This document shows positions 1 to 5,264 of a stretch of DNA of 6,272 bases, piece after piece. The notes below the pieces were generated by a model. That model saw only the letters and a program-made list of their open reading frames with translations, did no database searches and was not told the DNA's origin. The position numbers were made by a program, and so were the translations under genes. The stretch covers positions 1-6,272 of the forward strand of contig MVCQ01000082.1 in the NCBI GenBank assembly GCA_002059205.1. Reading direction: 5' to 3'. This stretch comes from Candidatus Latescibacteria bacterium 4484_107. GTDB lineage: Bacteria > Latescibacterota > 4484-107. How positions within the stretch are numbered: the stretch's first letter is position 1; every line of letters begins with the position of its first letter.

Positions 1-25
1 TCTTTTGTTGTAGCTTTGTTTTTTT

Positions 26-51
26 CTGTGTATTTCCGTGGAAATCCGTGG
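26..51 (+). repeat. GTGTATTTC-CGTGG type repeat in the creatininase leader
   Basis: After a T-rich run, the leader of the first gene holds GTGTATTTCCGTGG. The word TCCGTGG occurs twice, at 35-41 and 45-51, ten bases apart. ATTTCC and GGAAAT (32-37 and 40-45) form a small palindrome. The minus strand at 5011-5031, in the comF leader, reads the closely similar GTGTATTTCGTGG after a T-run, in the same orientation relative to its gene. A diverged copy lies at 4181-4204. The GTG triplets inside this repeat create a spurious upstream start for the first gene. Confidence 0.5.
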
Positions 52-79
52 TAAAGAGGTTCGGTTTCCAAGTAAAATC

Positions 80-85
80 AAGGAG
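80..85 (+). promoter_or_regulatory. Shine-Dalgarno site fixing the creatininase start
   Basis: AAGGAG lies six bases upstream of ATG 92. The in-frame GTG at 38 has no such site and lies inside a repeat, so ATG 92 is the preferred start. Confidence 0.75.
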
Positions 86-91
86 CGAGCG

Positions 92-877
92 ATGTCCAAA
101 CCATGGCGATTGCAGGAGATAACGTACAAGGAGGTCAAGGAGAAAAAATACGAGGTGGCGGTGCTGCCGATCGGATCCACGGAGCCGCATGCGTTGCACA
201 TGCCCTATGGATCGGATGCGTTTCACGCGGGGATGCTGGCGGATCGGGTGTGCGAGCGAGCGTATGAAGAGGGCGCGAAGGTGATCTTGCTGCCCACGAT
301 TCCGTATGGGGTGAATCGAAATTTGACAGGATTTCCGCTGACGATGAACGTGGATCAGAAAACGCTCGATGCGGTGGTGCGGGATCTGGTGGCGTCGCTG
401 GAACAGCACGGAATTTTGAAACTGGTGCTTTTCAATGGGCACGGCGGGAACGAGTTCAAGGGGCTGCTCAGGACATTATATGGCCGCACGAAGGTGTTCG
501 TGACGCTGGTGGATTGGTGGAAGGTAGCCGGAGATGTGCGGGATGCGGTTTTTGAGAAGCCGGGGGATCACGCGGATGAGATGGAGACAAGCGTGAGCCT
601 GGCCCTGTTCGGGGAGTTGGTCCACATGGAGGATGCGGACGACGGCGCAGTGCATCCCACGCGCTTCGAGGCGATCAACGAGGGATGGGCGCAGATCACG
701 CGACCGTGGCATTTGCTGACGAGAAGTGCGGGAGTCGGAGATCCCCGGAAGGCATCGAAGGAGAAGGGGGAGCGGTACATCGAGGTCACAGTGAAACGCA
801 TCGCCAAGTTCGTCAAGGAACTGTCGGATGCAAAGATAGATAAGACGTTTCCGTTTAGGGAGGATTGGAACGTCTGA
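92..877 (+). CDS. Creatininase family protein (metal-dependent amidohydrolase)
   Basis: The 261-residue protein matches the creatininase family, cytosolic metal-dependent enzymes that open cyclic or linear amides such as creatinine; members also act in cofactor maturation (MftE type). Visible motifs are GSTEPHALHMPYGSD (residues 28-42), which supplies the usual Glu31, His33 and Asp42 metal ligands, NGHGGN (115-120) with His117, and HADEMETS (160-167), the family's HAGE-ETS box. All ligand positions appear intact and the length is normal (about 240-270). ATG 92 is chosen for its AAGGAG site; the frame extends to a GTG at 38, but that part is repeat sequence. The gene is followed after 142 bases by an amidohydrolase in the same direction, so the two may be co-transcribed. 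Substrate is unknown: there are no creatine-pathway or mycofactocin neighbours. Family assignment is confident, specific function is not. Confidence 0.9.
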   Translation: MSKPWRLQEITYKEVKEKKYEVAVLPIGSTEPHALHMPYGSDAFHAGMLADRVCERAYEEGAKVILLPTIPYGVNRNLTGFPLTMNVDQKTLDAVVRDLVASLEQHGILKLVLFNGHGGNEFKGLLRTLYGRTKVFVTLVDWWKVAGDVRDAVFEKPGDHADEMETSVSLALFGELVHMEDADDGAVHPTRFEAINEGWAQITRPWHLLTRSAGVGDPRKASKEKGERYIEVTVKRIAKFVKELSDAKIDKTFPFREDWNV

Positions 878-945
878 TCCTTCGTGGAGTTACGAGGTCA
901 TAATACCTGTTCTGCCAACTTTATATCAATGGGTTCGAGGATGAC

Positions 946-960
946 AGACCTCGGAGGTCT
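946..960 (+). repeat. Short intergenic palindrome
   Basis: AGACCT and AGGTCT are separated by CGG, a perfect 6-bp stem with a 3-base loop. It sits in the 142-base gap (878-1019) between the two rightward genes. No T-run follows on either strand, so it does not look like an intrinsic terminator. It could be a transcript-stability hairpin or a dispersed repeat unit. I see no convincing promoter in this gap. Confidence 0.45.
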
Positions 961-1007
961 TCCTATCGGTTGAGACAAATTTGGCGGCGCATTACCCATC
1001 ACAAAAA

Positions 1008-1014
1008 AAGGAGG
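1008..1014 (+). promoter_or_regulatory. Strong Shine-Dalgarno site fixing the amidohydrolase start
   Basis: AAGGAGG lies five bases before ATG 1020. It rules out the in-frame ATG at 981, whose extra residues would simply translate the ribosome binding site region. Confidence 0.85.
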
Positions 1015-1019
1015 AAATC

Positions 1020-1799
1020 ATGGTTATCGACAGCCACGTGCATTTTAATCCGCAGGAGGGATTTGTCACAGATCTGTTGAAGGAGTGCGATGCCCTGGGG
1101 ATTGACAAGGTATGCCTGATCGGCTCGCCGCGGGAATTGAAGGGGGCTGTCGCGGAGTCCCCGGATCGGATCATCGGGCTGGCGATGCTCCGCCTCGGAT
1201 ACGATGCGCCCACGGTGGTGGACGACTTGAAGGAACAGGGCATTCCGGGAATAAAAATCATCAGTCCCCGGTATAACTACGACGACGAACGGAACTTTCC
1301 GATCTACGAACGGGCGCAGGCTTATGGCATGCCGATGCTGTTTCACCTCGGCATCGTAATGCGAACGGACATAGACTACGCGCTGGATAAGAACTCGAAC
1401 CGCATGCGCCCCATCTATCTCGATTACATCGCACGCTGCTTCCCGAAGCTGAAGATCATTGGCGCGCATCTCGGCAATCCCTGGTATGAGGAGGCCAGCA
1501 TGTCCGCGCGCTGGAACAGCAATCTCTGGTTCGACCTCTCCGGTTCCACGCTCAAGAAAAAGACCGCGGCTTTCCTCCGAAGCCTCCTCTGGTGGGACAA
1601 ACCGGGGCATCCCTATCAGGCGCACGGAGGCAAGCATCCGTTTGAAAAAATTGTCTTCGGCACCGATGTGGCCATCGAATGGATGGCGGACGTGATGAAC
1701 GATTATAAACGGATTCTGGAGGAGATGGAAGTGCCGGAGGAATATCAGAAGAAAATTTTCGGAGAAACCGCCGCCGGGATCTTCGGCATCGGAGACTGA
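1020..1799 (+). CDS. Amidohydrolase 2 family (TIM-barrel metal-dependent hydrolase)
   Basis: A 259-residue protein of the amidohydrolase-2 branch of the metal-dependent hydrolase superfamily, whose known members are hydrolases or decarboxylases (ACMSD, 4-sulfomuconolactone hydrolase type). The first strand ends in DSHVHF (residues 4-9), the HxH metal pair His6/His8. His109 in MLFHLGI, His150 in IIGAHLGNPWYEEA and Asp216 in FGTDVAIEW complete the family's ligand and catalytic set. The Lys79 region (GIKII) fits the barrel strand before them. ATG 1020 is set by a near-perfect AAGGAGG. The protein is somewhat shorter than many relatives (often 280-330), but all motifs are present and it ends cleanly before a strong terminator. 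It is probably co-transcribed with the upstream creatininase-family gene. The substrate cannot be read from sequence. Confidence 0.9.
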   Translation: MVIDSHVHFNPQEGFVTDLLKECDALGIDKVCLIGSPRELKGAVAESPDRIIGLAMLRLGYDAPTVVDDLKEQGIPGIKIISPRYNYDDERNFPIYERAQAYGMPMLFHLGIVMRTDIDYALDKNSNRMRPIYLDYIARCFPKLKIIGAHLGNPWYEEASMSARWNSNLWFDLSGSTLKKKTAAFLRSLLWWDKPGHPYQAHGGKHPFEKIVFGTDVAIEWMADVMNDYKRILEEMEVPEEYQKKIFGETAAGIFGIGD

Positions 1800-1830
1800 A
1801 CCTTATTTTAACTGATTCTGAGACCAGGCC

Positions 1831-1876
1831 ACACCCTCCCGCATTTGGGACACGCAGCCTGCGGGAGGGTGTTTTT
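1831..1876 (+). terminator. Rho-independent terminator of the amidohydrolase gene
   Basis: A 13-bp perfect stem (ACACCCTCCCGCA at 1831-1843, TGCGGGAGGGTGT at 1860-1872) with a 16-base loop is followed directly by TTTT. It starts 31 bases after the stop codon. The other strand has no T-run, so it should act mainly rightward. Confidence 0.85.
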
Positions 1877-1908
1877 GCAGATTCCAAAACGATAGTTGCT
1901 TTTCTTTG

Positions 1909-2010
1909 CCCCCTCCCCCTGCCCCTCCCCGAAACGGGGAGGGGAGCGATCCTTCCAAAGGCAGAAAAAAAGCGCTCCCCCTTCCCTTTCAGGGAAGGGG
2001 GCCGGGGGGT
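1909..2010. repeat. C/G-rich compound palindrome in the convergent junction
   Basis: Three nested inverted repeats lie here. Hairpin A has a 10-bp stem, CCCCTCCCCG (1922-1931) against CGGGGAGGGG (1935-1944), with loop AAA. Hairpin B has an 11-bp stem, CCCCCTTCCCT (1977-1987) against AGGGAAGGGGG (1991-2001), with loop TTC. A third, mutually exclusive pairing joins GGGGAGCG (1941-1948) to CGCTCCCC (1973-1980). C-rich outer sequence (1909-1930) faces G-rich outer sequence (1992-2010), so the whole block could also close on itself. It looks like a dispersed repeat unit in the gap between the 3' ends of two converging genes and shows no coding capacity I believe. Confidence 0.8.
1965..2001 (-). 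terminator. Possible intrinsic terminator of the MFS gene
   Basis: Read leftward, hairpin B of the compound palindrome (11-bp stem, 3-base loop) is followed after five bases (AGCGC) by a run of seven T (complement of the A-run 1965-1971). It begins about 30 bases after the transporter stop codon. The five-base gap before the T-run makes it less than ideal. Confidence 0.45.
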
Positions 2011-2030
2011 TGGGTTGTGCTTCAAAGAAA

Positions 2031-3323
2031 TTATTCCTTTTCATCTGCTTCGTGGTTTTCATCCAATCCTCTGATCATAAAAATCGCCGCTATGCAGAAA
2101 ACTCCCGCAATCAGAAACATCGGCTGATAAGACACGTAATGGATCGCCCCGCCGGCGAGGGCGGGCACGAAGGTCAGCGGAAAGCTGAAGGTGTGCATAA
2201 ATCCCACGTACCGGGGACGGATCCGGCTCGGGGCAATTTCCAACAGGTAGGTCATATTGGCCAGATTGATCCCGGCCACGCCCGCGCCGCTCGCAACGAA
2301 GACGATGAAGTACATCGTCGTCCGCAACGAGCCGAAGAAGGCAAGAGGAATATTCGGAATATGGGGTGTCAGAGCGGCAATCAGCGGACTCAGGAGCAGA
2401 AAAATAACACCCCATTCTAGGATGATCCGGCTGCTTTTCGTGCCGATCCGCATCCACAGCAGATTGGAGAGGACCCCACTGATCAGGCTGACCGACAGAA
2501 AGATACCGACCGTGGCTTCGTGCATGCCCAAATGGGAGACCGCGTAAGGCACGTAGAAGGGAATCCCCATCATCCCGAAGGACCAGAATGTGCGGGCCAC
2601 GAGCAGTCTCCGATAATTCCGGTCGTCCCGAAGAATCCGAACCCCGCTGGCGAGATGATCCGAGAAGGAATTCCGTGCTTTGGCCACCGGATGGATGGGT
2701 TCCCGAACCCGGAGAAAAGCGATCATGCCGAGGGTGATGAATACCGTGGAACAGCCGAAGAGCACGCCATAGTTGGTCGGAAACGCCAATCCGCTGGACT
2801 CGCTGAGCACGTATCGAATCAGAAAACCCGCTAAAACGGACAGCATGCCTCCCCAAAGCCGTCGGACGCTGAACAATTTGGCCCGCTGCTCCACGGGCGC
2901 AATTTTAGCAGTGATGTCCATAAAGGGCACCATCGAGATCCCGCCGGCGGTCCAATACAAACCAAACAGAGCCAGAAAAACCCAGAGAAGCAGTTGAGGA
3001 TTTCGGTTCCCGATGCACAGTGTAAACAGCGTGATGGCCACCCATATCCCGATCCGAAAAAACGCCGGATAAAAATAGAACGGCTTCTTTCGCTCCCGAT
3101 GCTCCACCAGATTAGAGATCACTAATTGCGGCCAGGTAAATCCCGCACCCATTATGGTGGTCACCAGTCCCACGTAAAAACTGGACGCCGTCAGCGTATA
3201 CATAAACGCCGACAACACAATCCCCGGATTGATAAACGCAAAAGCCACGTTGACCAGGATGCCGTTCCATACGAGCAAACGATAGTTCCGCCGCGCCTCC
3301 TGTTCTTCGGTCCGATCAGGCAT
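2031..3323 (-). CDS. Major facilitator superfamily transporter
   Basis: A 430-residue integral inner-membrane protein with about 12 hydrophobic segments in two halves. The first runs from about residue 17 to 205, then comes a polar, basic central loop (about 206-240), then the second half to about 418. Features typical of the superfamily are the basic cytoplasmic loop after the second helix (NLVEHRERKKPFY, 71-83), the loop PVEQRAKLFSVRRLWGG (143-159) after the fourth helix, and EIAPSRIRPRYVG (362-374) in the matching place of the second half. The C-terminal tail (420-430) is short and acidic. The start ATG (3321-3323 on the plus strand) has only a weak GGGA upstream. The gene lies 96 bases downstream of the flavoprotein gene, separated by inverted heptad repeats. 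It resembles the set-10-type efflux or sugar permeases in general form only; substrate and direction of transport are not predictable. Confidence 0.9.
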   Translation of the reverse strand: MPDRTEEQEARRNYRLLVWNGILVNVAFAFINPGIVLSAFMYTLTASSFYVGLVTTIMGAGFTWPQLVISNLVEHRERKKPFYFYPAFFRIGIWVAITLFTLCIGNRNPQLLLWVFLALFGLYWTAGGISMVPFMDITAKIAPVEQRAKLFSVRRLWGGMLSVLAGFLIRYVLSESSGLAFPTNYGVLFGCSTVFITLGMIAFLRVREPIHPVAKARNSFSDHLASGVRILRDDRNYRRLLVARTFWSFGMMGIPFYVPYAVSHLGMHEATVGIFLSVSLISGVLSNLLWMRIGTKSSRIILEWGVIFLLLSPLIAALTPHIPNIPLAFFGSLRTTMYFIVFVASGAGVAGINLANMTYLLEIAPSRIRPRYVGFMHTFSFPLTFVPALAGGAIHYVSYQPMFLIAGVFCIAAIFMIRGLDENHEADEKE

Positions 3324-3343
3324 CTTTTTTCCCTTTTTCCGAG

Positions 3344-3371
3344 CTTTCAGCCGTCAGCCATCAGCTTTCAG
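3344..3371 (+). repeat. Heptad array, consensus CNNTCAG, four units
   Basis: Four contiguous 7-base units share C at position 1 and TCAG at positions 4-7. Units 1 and 4 are identical, so the 10-mer AGCTTTCAGC recurs exactly at 3342-3351 and 3363-3372, 21 bases apart. The array lies just upstream of the transporter start and is the inverted counterpart of the array at 3385-3419. Confidence 0.85.
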
Positions 3372-3384
3372 CAAAACCTAAAAA

Positions 3385-3419
3385 CTGACCACTGACCGCT
3401 GATCGCTGACTGCTGACAT
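3385..3419 (+). repeat. Heptad array, consensus CTGANNN, five units
   Basis: Five contiguous 7-base units each begin with CTGA. The last unit ends at 3419, immediately next to the stop codon (3420-3422) of the leftward flavoprotein gene. It is inverted relative to the array at 3344-3371: bases 3351-3371 and 3392-3412 can pair at 17 of 21 positions around a 20-base loop. No T-run follows on either strand, so it is not a standard terminator. Confidence 0.85.
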
Positions 3420-3983
3420 TCAGTAGAGTTTCTTCAACACCCACGCCACATTTTGTCCAAAATTGCGCATCGTCTCCACGCCCTCCGCATCGCAGGTCAT
3501 CTCTCCTTTTTCCCGCCCGAACGCAATGTTCCAGTAGGTGGAACCCACCACGATCATCTCGTTGAGGATGTAGAAAAACATCAGTTGGGCATACGTGAAG
3601 TTCTGTCCCGCACGCCGCGCCACGGCAATCGGGCCGCCCACCTTGCGTCGCAGCAGGTTGCCGTTGTTCCGGGCTACGTATCCGAGGCGGTCCAACAGGG
3701 CCATCGTCTCCGGAGTCGCGGAACCGAAGTACACCGGAGAACCCACGATGAATCCCTCCGCCTCCACGATCTTTTCGAAGATCGGCTGAAAATCGTCCTC
3801 GATGGCGCATTTCGGCTGCGTCTTGCAGCGCATACACGCGCGGCACGGCGCGATCTTCATTCCAGAAAGCGAGATGAACTCCGTGTCAATCCCCTGCTTT
3901 TCGACTTCCTCCAAAGCGAGTCGTACCGCCGTTTCCGTATTGCCCGCCTTCCGGGGACTTCCTGAGATGCCTATGACCTTCAT
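3420..3983 (-). CDS. Iron-sulfur flavoprotein / NADPH-dependent FMN reductase family
   Basis: A 187-residue flavodoxin-fold protein expected to be a cytosolic, FMN-binding electron carrier or quinone/flavin reductase. The N-terminus MKVIGISGSPRKAGNTE (1-17) is the family's FMN-phosphate loop after the first strand. GSPVYFGSATPETMALLDR (81-99) is the second flavin-binding segment. Between them Cys47, Cys50, Cys53 and Cys59 form the compact Cx2Cx2Cx5C motif that binds a [4Fe-4S] cluster in iron-sulfur flavoproteins (Isf; usual spacing Cx2Cx2Cx4-7C). The cluster is therefore a good inference, the redox partner unknown. ATG 3983 is preferred because an AGGAGGA site lies seven bases upstream and the protein then begins with the usual first strand. 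An in-frame TTG at 4001 with its own site would add six residues. Neighbours are a transporter (downstream) and comF (upstream) and give no functional clue. Confidence 0.9.
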   Translation of the reverse strand: MKVIGISGSPRKAGNTETAVRLALEEVEKQGIDTEFISLSGMKIAPCRACMRCKTQPKCAIEDDFQPIFEKIVEAEGFIVGSPVYFGSATPETMALLDRLGYVARNNGNLLRRKVGGPIAVARRAGQNFTYAQLMFFYILNEMIVVGSTYWNIAFGREKGEMTCDAEGVETMRNFGQNVAWVLKKLY

Positions 3984-3990
3984 CGAATCT

Positions 3991-4017
3991 TCCTCCTGCA
4001 AAAAAAAACCCTCCTGC
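3991..4017 (-). promoter_or_regulatory. Duplicated Shine-Dalgarno sequence before the flavoprotein
   Basis: On the minus strand GCAGGAGG occurs twice, at 4010-4017 and 3992-3999, separated by ten bases made of one G and nine T. The nearer copy fits ATG 3983 (seven-base spacer). The farther copy fits an in-frame TTG at 4001 (eight-base spacer after AGGAGG). Both initiations would give the same protein with a six-residue difference. Confidence 0.6.
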
Positions 4018-4130
4018 GATCCACAGGTGGGCTTGCCGAATATGGAGATCGAGAGGAACACGCGTGCCGTGTCCGCTATGTGTTCTCCGAAAGGTGAACG
4101 AGTTGATGGCCTTAAATCTCCAAAAACTTA

Positions 4131-4159
4131 AATGTACCCATTCTCATTCCGAAAGGCAA
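4131..4159 (-). promoter_or_regulatory. Candidate sigma-70-type promoter for the flavoprotein gene
   Basis: Leftward, TTGCCT (4154-4159) and TACATT (4131-4136) are separated by exactly 17 bases; each matches four of six consensus positions. A transcript would start near 4125 with a leader of about 140 bases. The region 3984-4247 otherwise holds no gene I can support: it contains A/T-rich runs, an imperfect inverted repeat at 4055-4074 and a repeat copy at 4181-4204. Confidence 0.3.
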
Positions 4160-4180
4160 GAAAAAACGGCAAAAAAAATC

Positions 4181-4204
4181 CCTGTTCCCACCGCGACATA
4201 AACG
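4181..4204 (-). repeat. Copy of the CCTGTTCCCACC repeat downstream of comF
   Basis: This 24-base stretch begins CCTGTTCCCACC on the plus strand and matches 5004-5027 at 21 of 24 positions in the same orientation. It lies about 45 bases after the comF stop codon, so comF is flanked by two direct copies. Confidence 0.7.
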
Positions 4205-4247
4205 TCACGGTTCGGGATCAGGTTCCAGCCACCTTCACCGGAGGCGT

Positions 4248-4994
4248 TCACCGTGCCTCGGAAAAAGGATGCGCCAGCGCCGCCATGCTGACGCGCTTCG
4301 CCCCGGCGTCCAACAACGCCTGCGTACACGCATTCACCGTGGCCCCGGTGGTCAGCACATCATCCACCAACAGGATCTCCTGCCCGCGCACCGATTCGGG
4401 ACACGTAACCTGAAAAGCTCCGGCCACGTTTTTAGCGCGCTCCTCCGCATTCAGCTTCGTCTGAGTGGCCGTCCGCCTTGTTCGCGTCATTAGATCCGTG
4501 CGCACCCGGATGCCCAATCGGGCTTCCATGGCGTAAGCCACCAAGGCGCTCTGGTTGTATCCCCGCTCCTTCTTCCGGCTTGGATGCAGGGGAACGGGAA
4601 CGATCATATCCAAATCGCCCGAATCGCCGTCGGACGCAAGCAACGCCCCCAGCATTATGCCCAGCCGCTGCCCTATGGATCGCTTGCCCCGGTACTTGAG
4701 TTGATGGATCAAGCCCTGAATGGTCTCGTCGAAGGGTGAGAGAATCCGGGCGCGGTCAAAGCGCAGCGTCCTATTTTCGCAGTGGTTGCACGTCGAGGCA
4801 GGTACATCCGAGGGAGAACCGCACGCGGCGCAATACGGCCCGGTGATCACCTGAATCTTGCTCCAGCAGCCCTCGCACACCACACGCTCATGTTCCTCCA
4901 AAGGAGCCTTGCACAACGAGCAATGAGGCGGGACACCGAAATCCAAAAGGGCACCTCCCAATGCACGAAGTGCCCTGATTAAGTCTCTGGACAA
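4248..4994 (-). CDS. comF: ComF family phosphoribosyltransferase-like protein
   Basis: A 248-residue protein of the ComF family, cytosolic proteins needed for DNA uptake during natural transformation in several bacteria and present in many species not known to be competent. Two zinc-ribbon-like cysteine pairs sets lead: Cys25/28/40/43 and Cys55/58/69/72. The phosphoribosyltransferase-like domain follows, with YRGKRSIGQRLG (101-112), IVPVPLHPSRKKERGYNQS (131-149), the family-typical RTRRTATQTKLNAEERAKNV (171-190) and the PRPP-binding loop ILLVDDVLTTGATV (207-220). Length is normal. The start is inferred to be TTG 4994, because AGGAG lies seven bases upstream and the open frame before it only translates a repeat; no ATG or GTG is available in frame. 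A hairpin-capable GAGGC/GCCTC pair spans the stop codon. It follows batE after about 270 bases of repeats, so co-transcription is uncertain. The family call is firm. Confidence 0.93.
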   Translation of the reverse strand: MSRDLIRALRALGGALLDFGVPPHCSLCKAPLEEHERVVCEGCWSKIQVITGPYCAACGSPSDVPASTCNHCENRTLRFDRARILSPFDETIQGLIHQLKYRGKRSIGQRLGIMLGALLASDGDSGDLDMIVPVPLHPSRKKERGYNQSALVAYAMEARLGIRVRTDLMTRTRRTATQTKLNAEERAKNVAGAFQVTCPESVRGQEILLVDDVLTTGATVNACTQALLDAGAKRVSMAALAHPFSEAR

Positions 4995-5001
4995 AATTAT
5001 T

Positions 5002-5006
5002 CTCCT
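5002..5006 (-). promoter_or_regulatory. Shine-Dalgarno site for the comF TTG start, at the repeat edge
   Basis: AGGAG on the minus strand lies seven bases before TTG 4994. Its AGG is the end of the repeat copy at 5004-5027, so the repeat supplies part of the ribosome binding site. Confidence 0.65.
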
Positions 5007-5027
5007 GTTCCCACCACGAAATACACG
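5004..5027 (-). repeat. GTGTATTTCGTGG / CCTGTTCCCACC repeat in the comF leader
   Basis: On the minus strand this reads GTGTATTTCGTGG followed by TGGGAACAGG. It matches 4181-4204 at 21 of 24 positions and shares GTGTATTTC-GTGG with the leader of the first gene (26-51). Translated in the comF frame it gives the unlikely N-terminal run FFRVFRGGNR, which argues against the upstream TTG at 5048. Confidence 0.7.
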
Positions 5028-5065
5028 AAAAAAACCAAAGCACGGCAAGCCCTTGCCTGGGGTTT

Positions 5066-5090
5066 TCTCTGCGTCTTTTGCACCTTTGCG
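5066..5090 (+). repeat. Pyrimidine-rich array of roughly 8-base units ending in TGCG/TGCA
   Basis: Three units follow each other with GC at 5071-5072, 5080-5081 and 5088-5089 (steps of 9 and 8). The first, TCTCTGCG (5066-5073), recurs exactly at 6111-6118. It lies in the gene-free stretch between the comF start and the batE stop (4995-5264). Besides repeats, that stretch holds only ordinary sequence (5091-5184) with no supported gene and no clear promoter. Confidence 0.55.
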
Positions 5091-5184
5091 AAAAAATGGG
5101 AGGAGGCTTTTATCTGCCTGCTTACTGAGATCGTACGCATACTCTCCTCAGAGAAATTACGAATGAAGAGGCCCGTTTCAAAAA

Positions 5185-5218
5185 TCAGGAGGCAGGGATC
5201 AGGAGTCGGAGTCAGGAA
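5185..5218 (+). repeat. Heptad array, consensus TCAGGAG
   Basis: Five purine-rich units of 7, 7, 7, 6 and 7 bases start at 5185, 5192, 5199, 5206 and 5212, matching TCAGGAG with one or two changes. It lies directly beside the heptad array at 5226-5260 and shares the TCAG core with the array at 3344-3371. Confidence 0.65.
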
Positions 5219-5225
5219 TCTCTCC

Positions 5226-5260
5226 TTTACGTTTTACGTTTCACGCATCACGTCTCACGT
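5226..5260 (+). repeat. Heptad array, consensus NTYACGY, five units
   Basis: Five contiguous 7-base units at 5226, 5233, 5240, 5247 and 5254 all contain ACG at positions 4-6. Units 1 and 2 are identical (TTTACGT). The array stops four bases from the batE stop codon (5265-5267). Confidence 0.85.
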
Positions 5261-5264
5261 TTTT

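Noticed and set aside
38..91. GTG start at 38 for the creatininase-family gene
   Set aside because: The extra 18 codons lie largely in a repeat and the GTG lacks a ribosome binding site, whereas ATG 92 has AAGGAG at six bases.
946..960. Terminator after the creatininase-family gene
   Set aside because: The 6-bp hairpin has no T-run on either strand.
999..1637. Long minus-strand open frame (212 codons) opposite the amidohydrolase gene
   Set aside because: It overlaps a gene with intact catalytic motifs and a strong ribosome binding site. Its translation has no recognisable domain and there is no start signal.
2034..2062. The transporter C-terminal tail as another repeat-derived peptide (CTTCGTGGTTTTC on the plus strand)
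   Set aside because: There is only a short resemblance to the GTGTATTTCGTGG repeat. A charged tail is normal for such transporters, so chance is the simpler explanation.
1896..2420. Plus-strand frame starting in the C/G-rich palindrome
   Set aside because: It begins by translating low-complexity repeat DNA and then runs antisense to the transporter. No ribosome binding site or domain is visible.
2059..2856. 265-codon minus-strand frame within the transporter gene
   Set aside because: It is an out-of-frame shadow of the transporter. Its translation lacks membrane segments and is rich in Ser, Arg and Gly, as expected for a shifted frame.
3344..3419. CRISPR-like array
   Set aside because: Units are 7 bases with no spacers, no conserved repeat of 23 bases or more, and no cas gene nearby.
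4144..4329. Small minus-strand frame of 61 codons after comF
   Set aside because: It overlaps the comF end in another frame, translates a repeat copy (4181-4204), and has no ribosome binding site or recognisable feature.
5028..5057. Leftward terminator formed by GGCAAG/CTTGCC and a T-run
   Set aside because: The stem can form only about five pairs around a four-base loop, and nine bases separate it from the T7 run. It also lies in the comF leader rather than just after batE.
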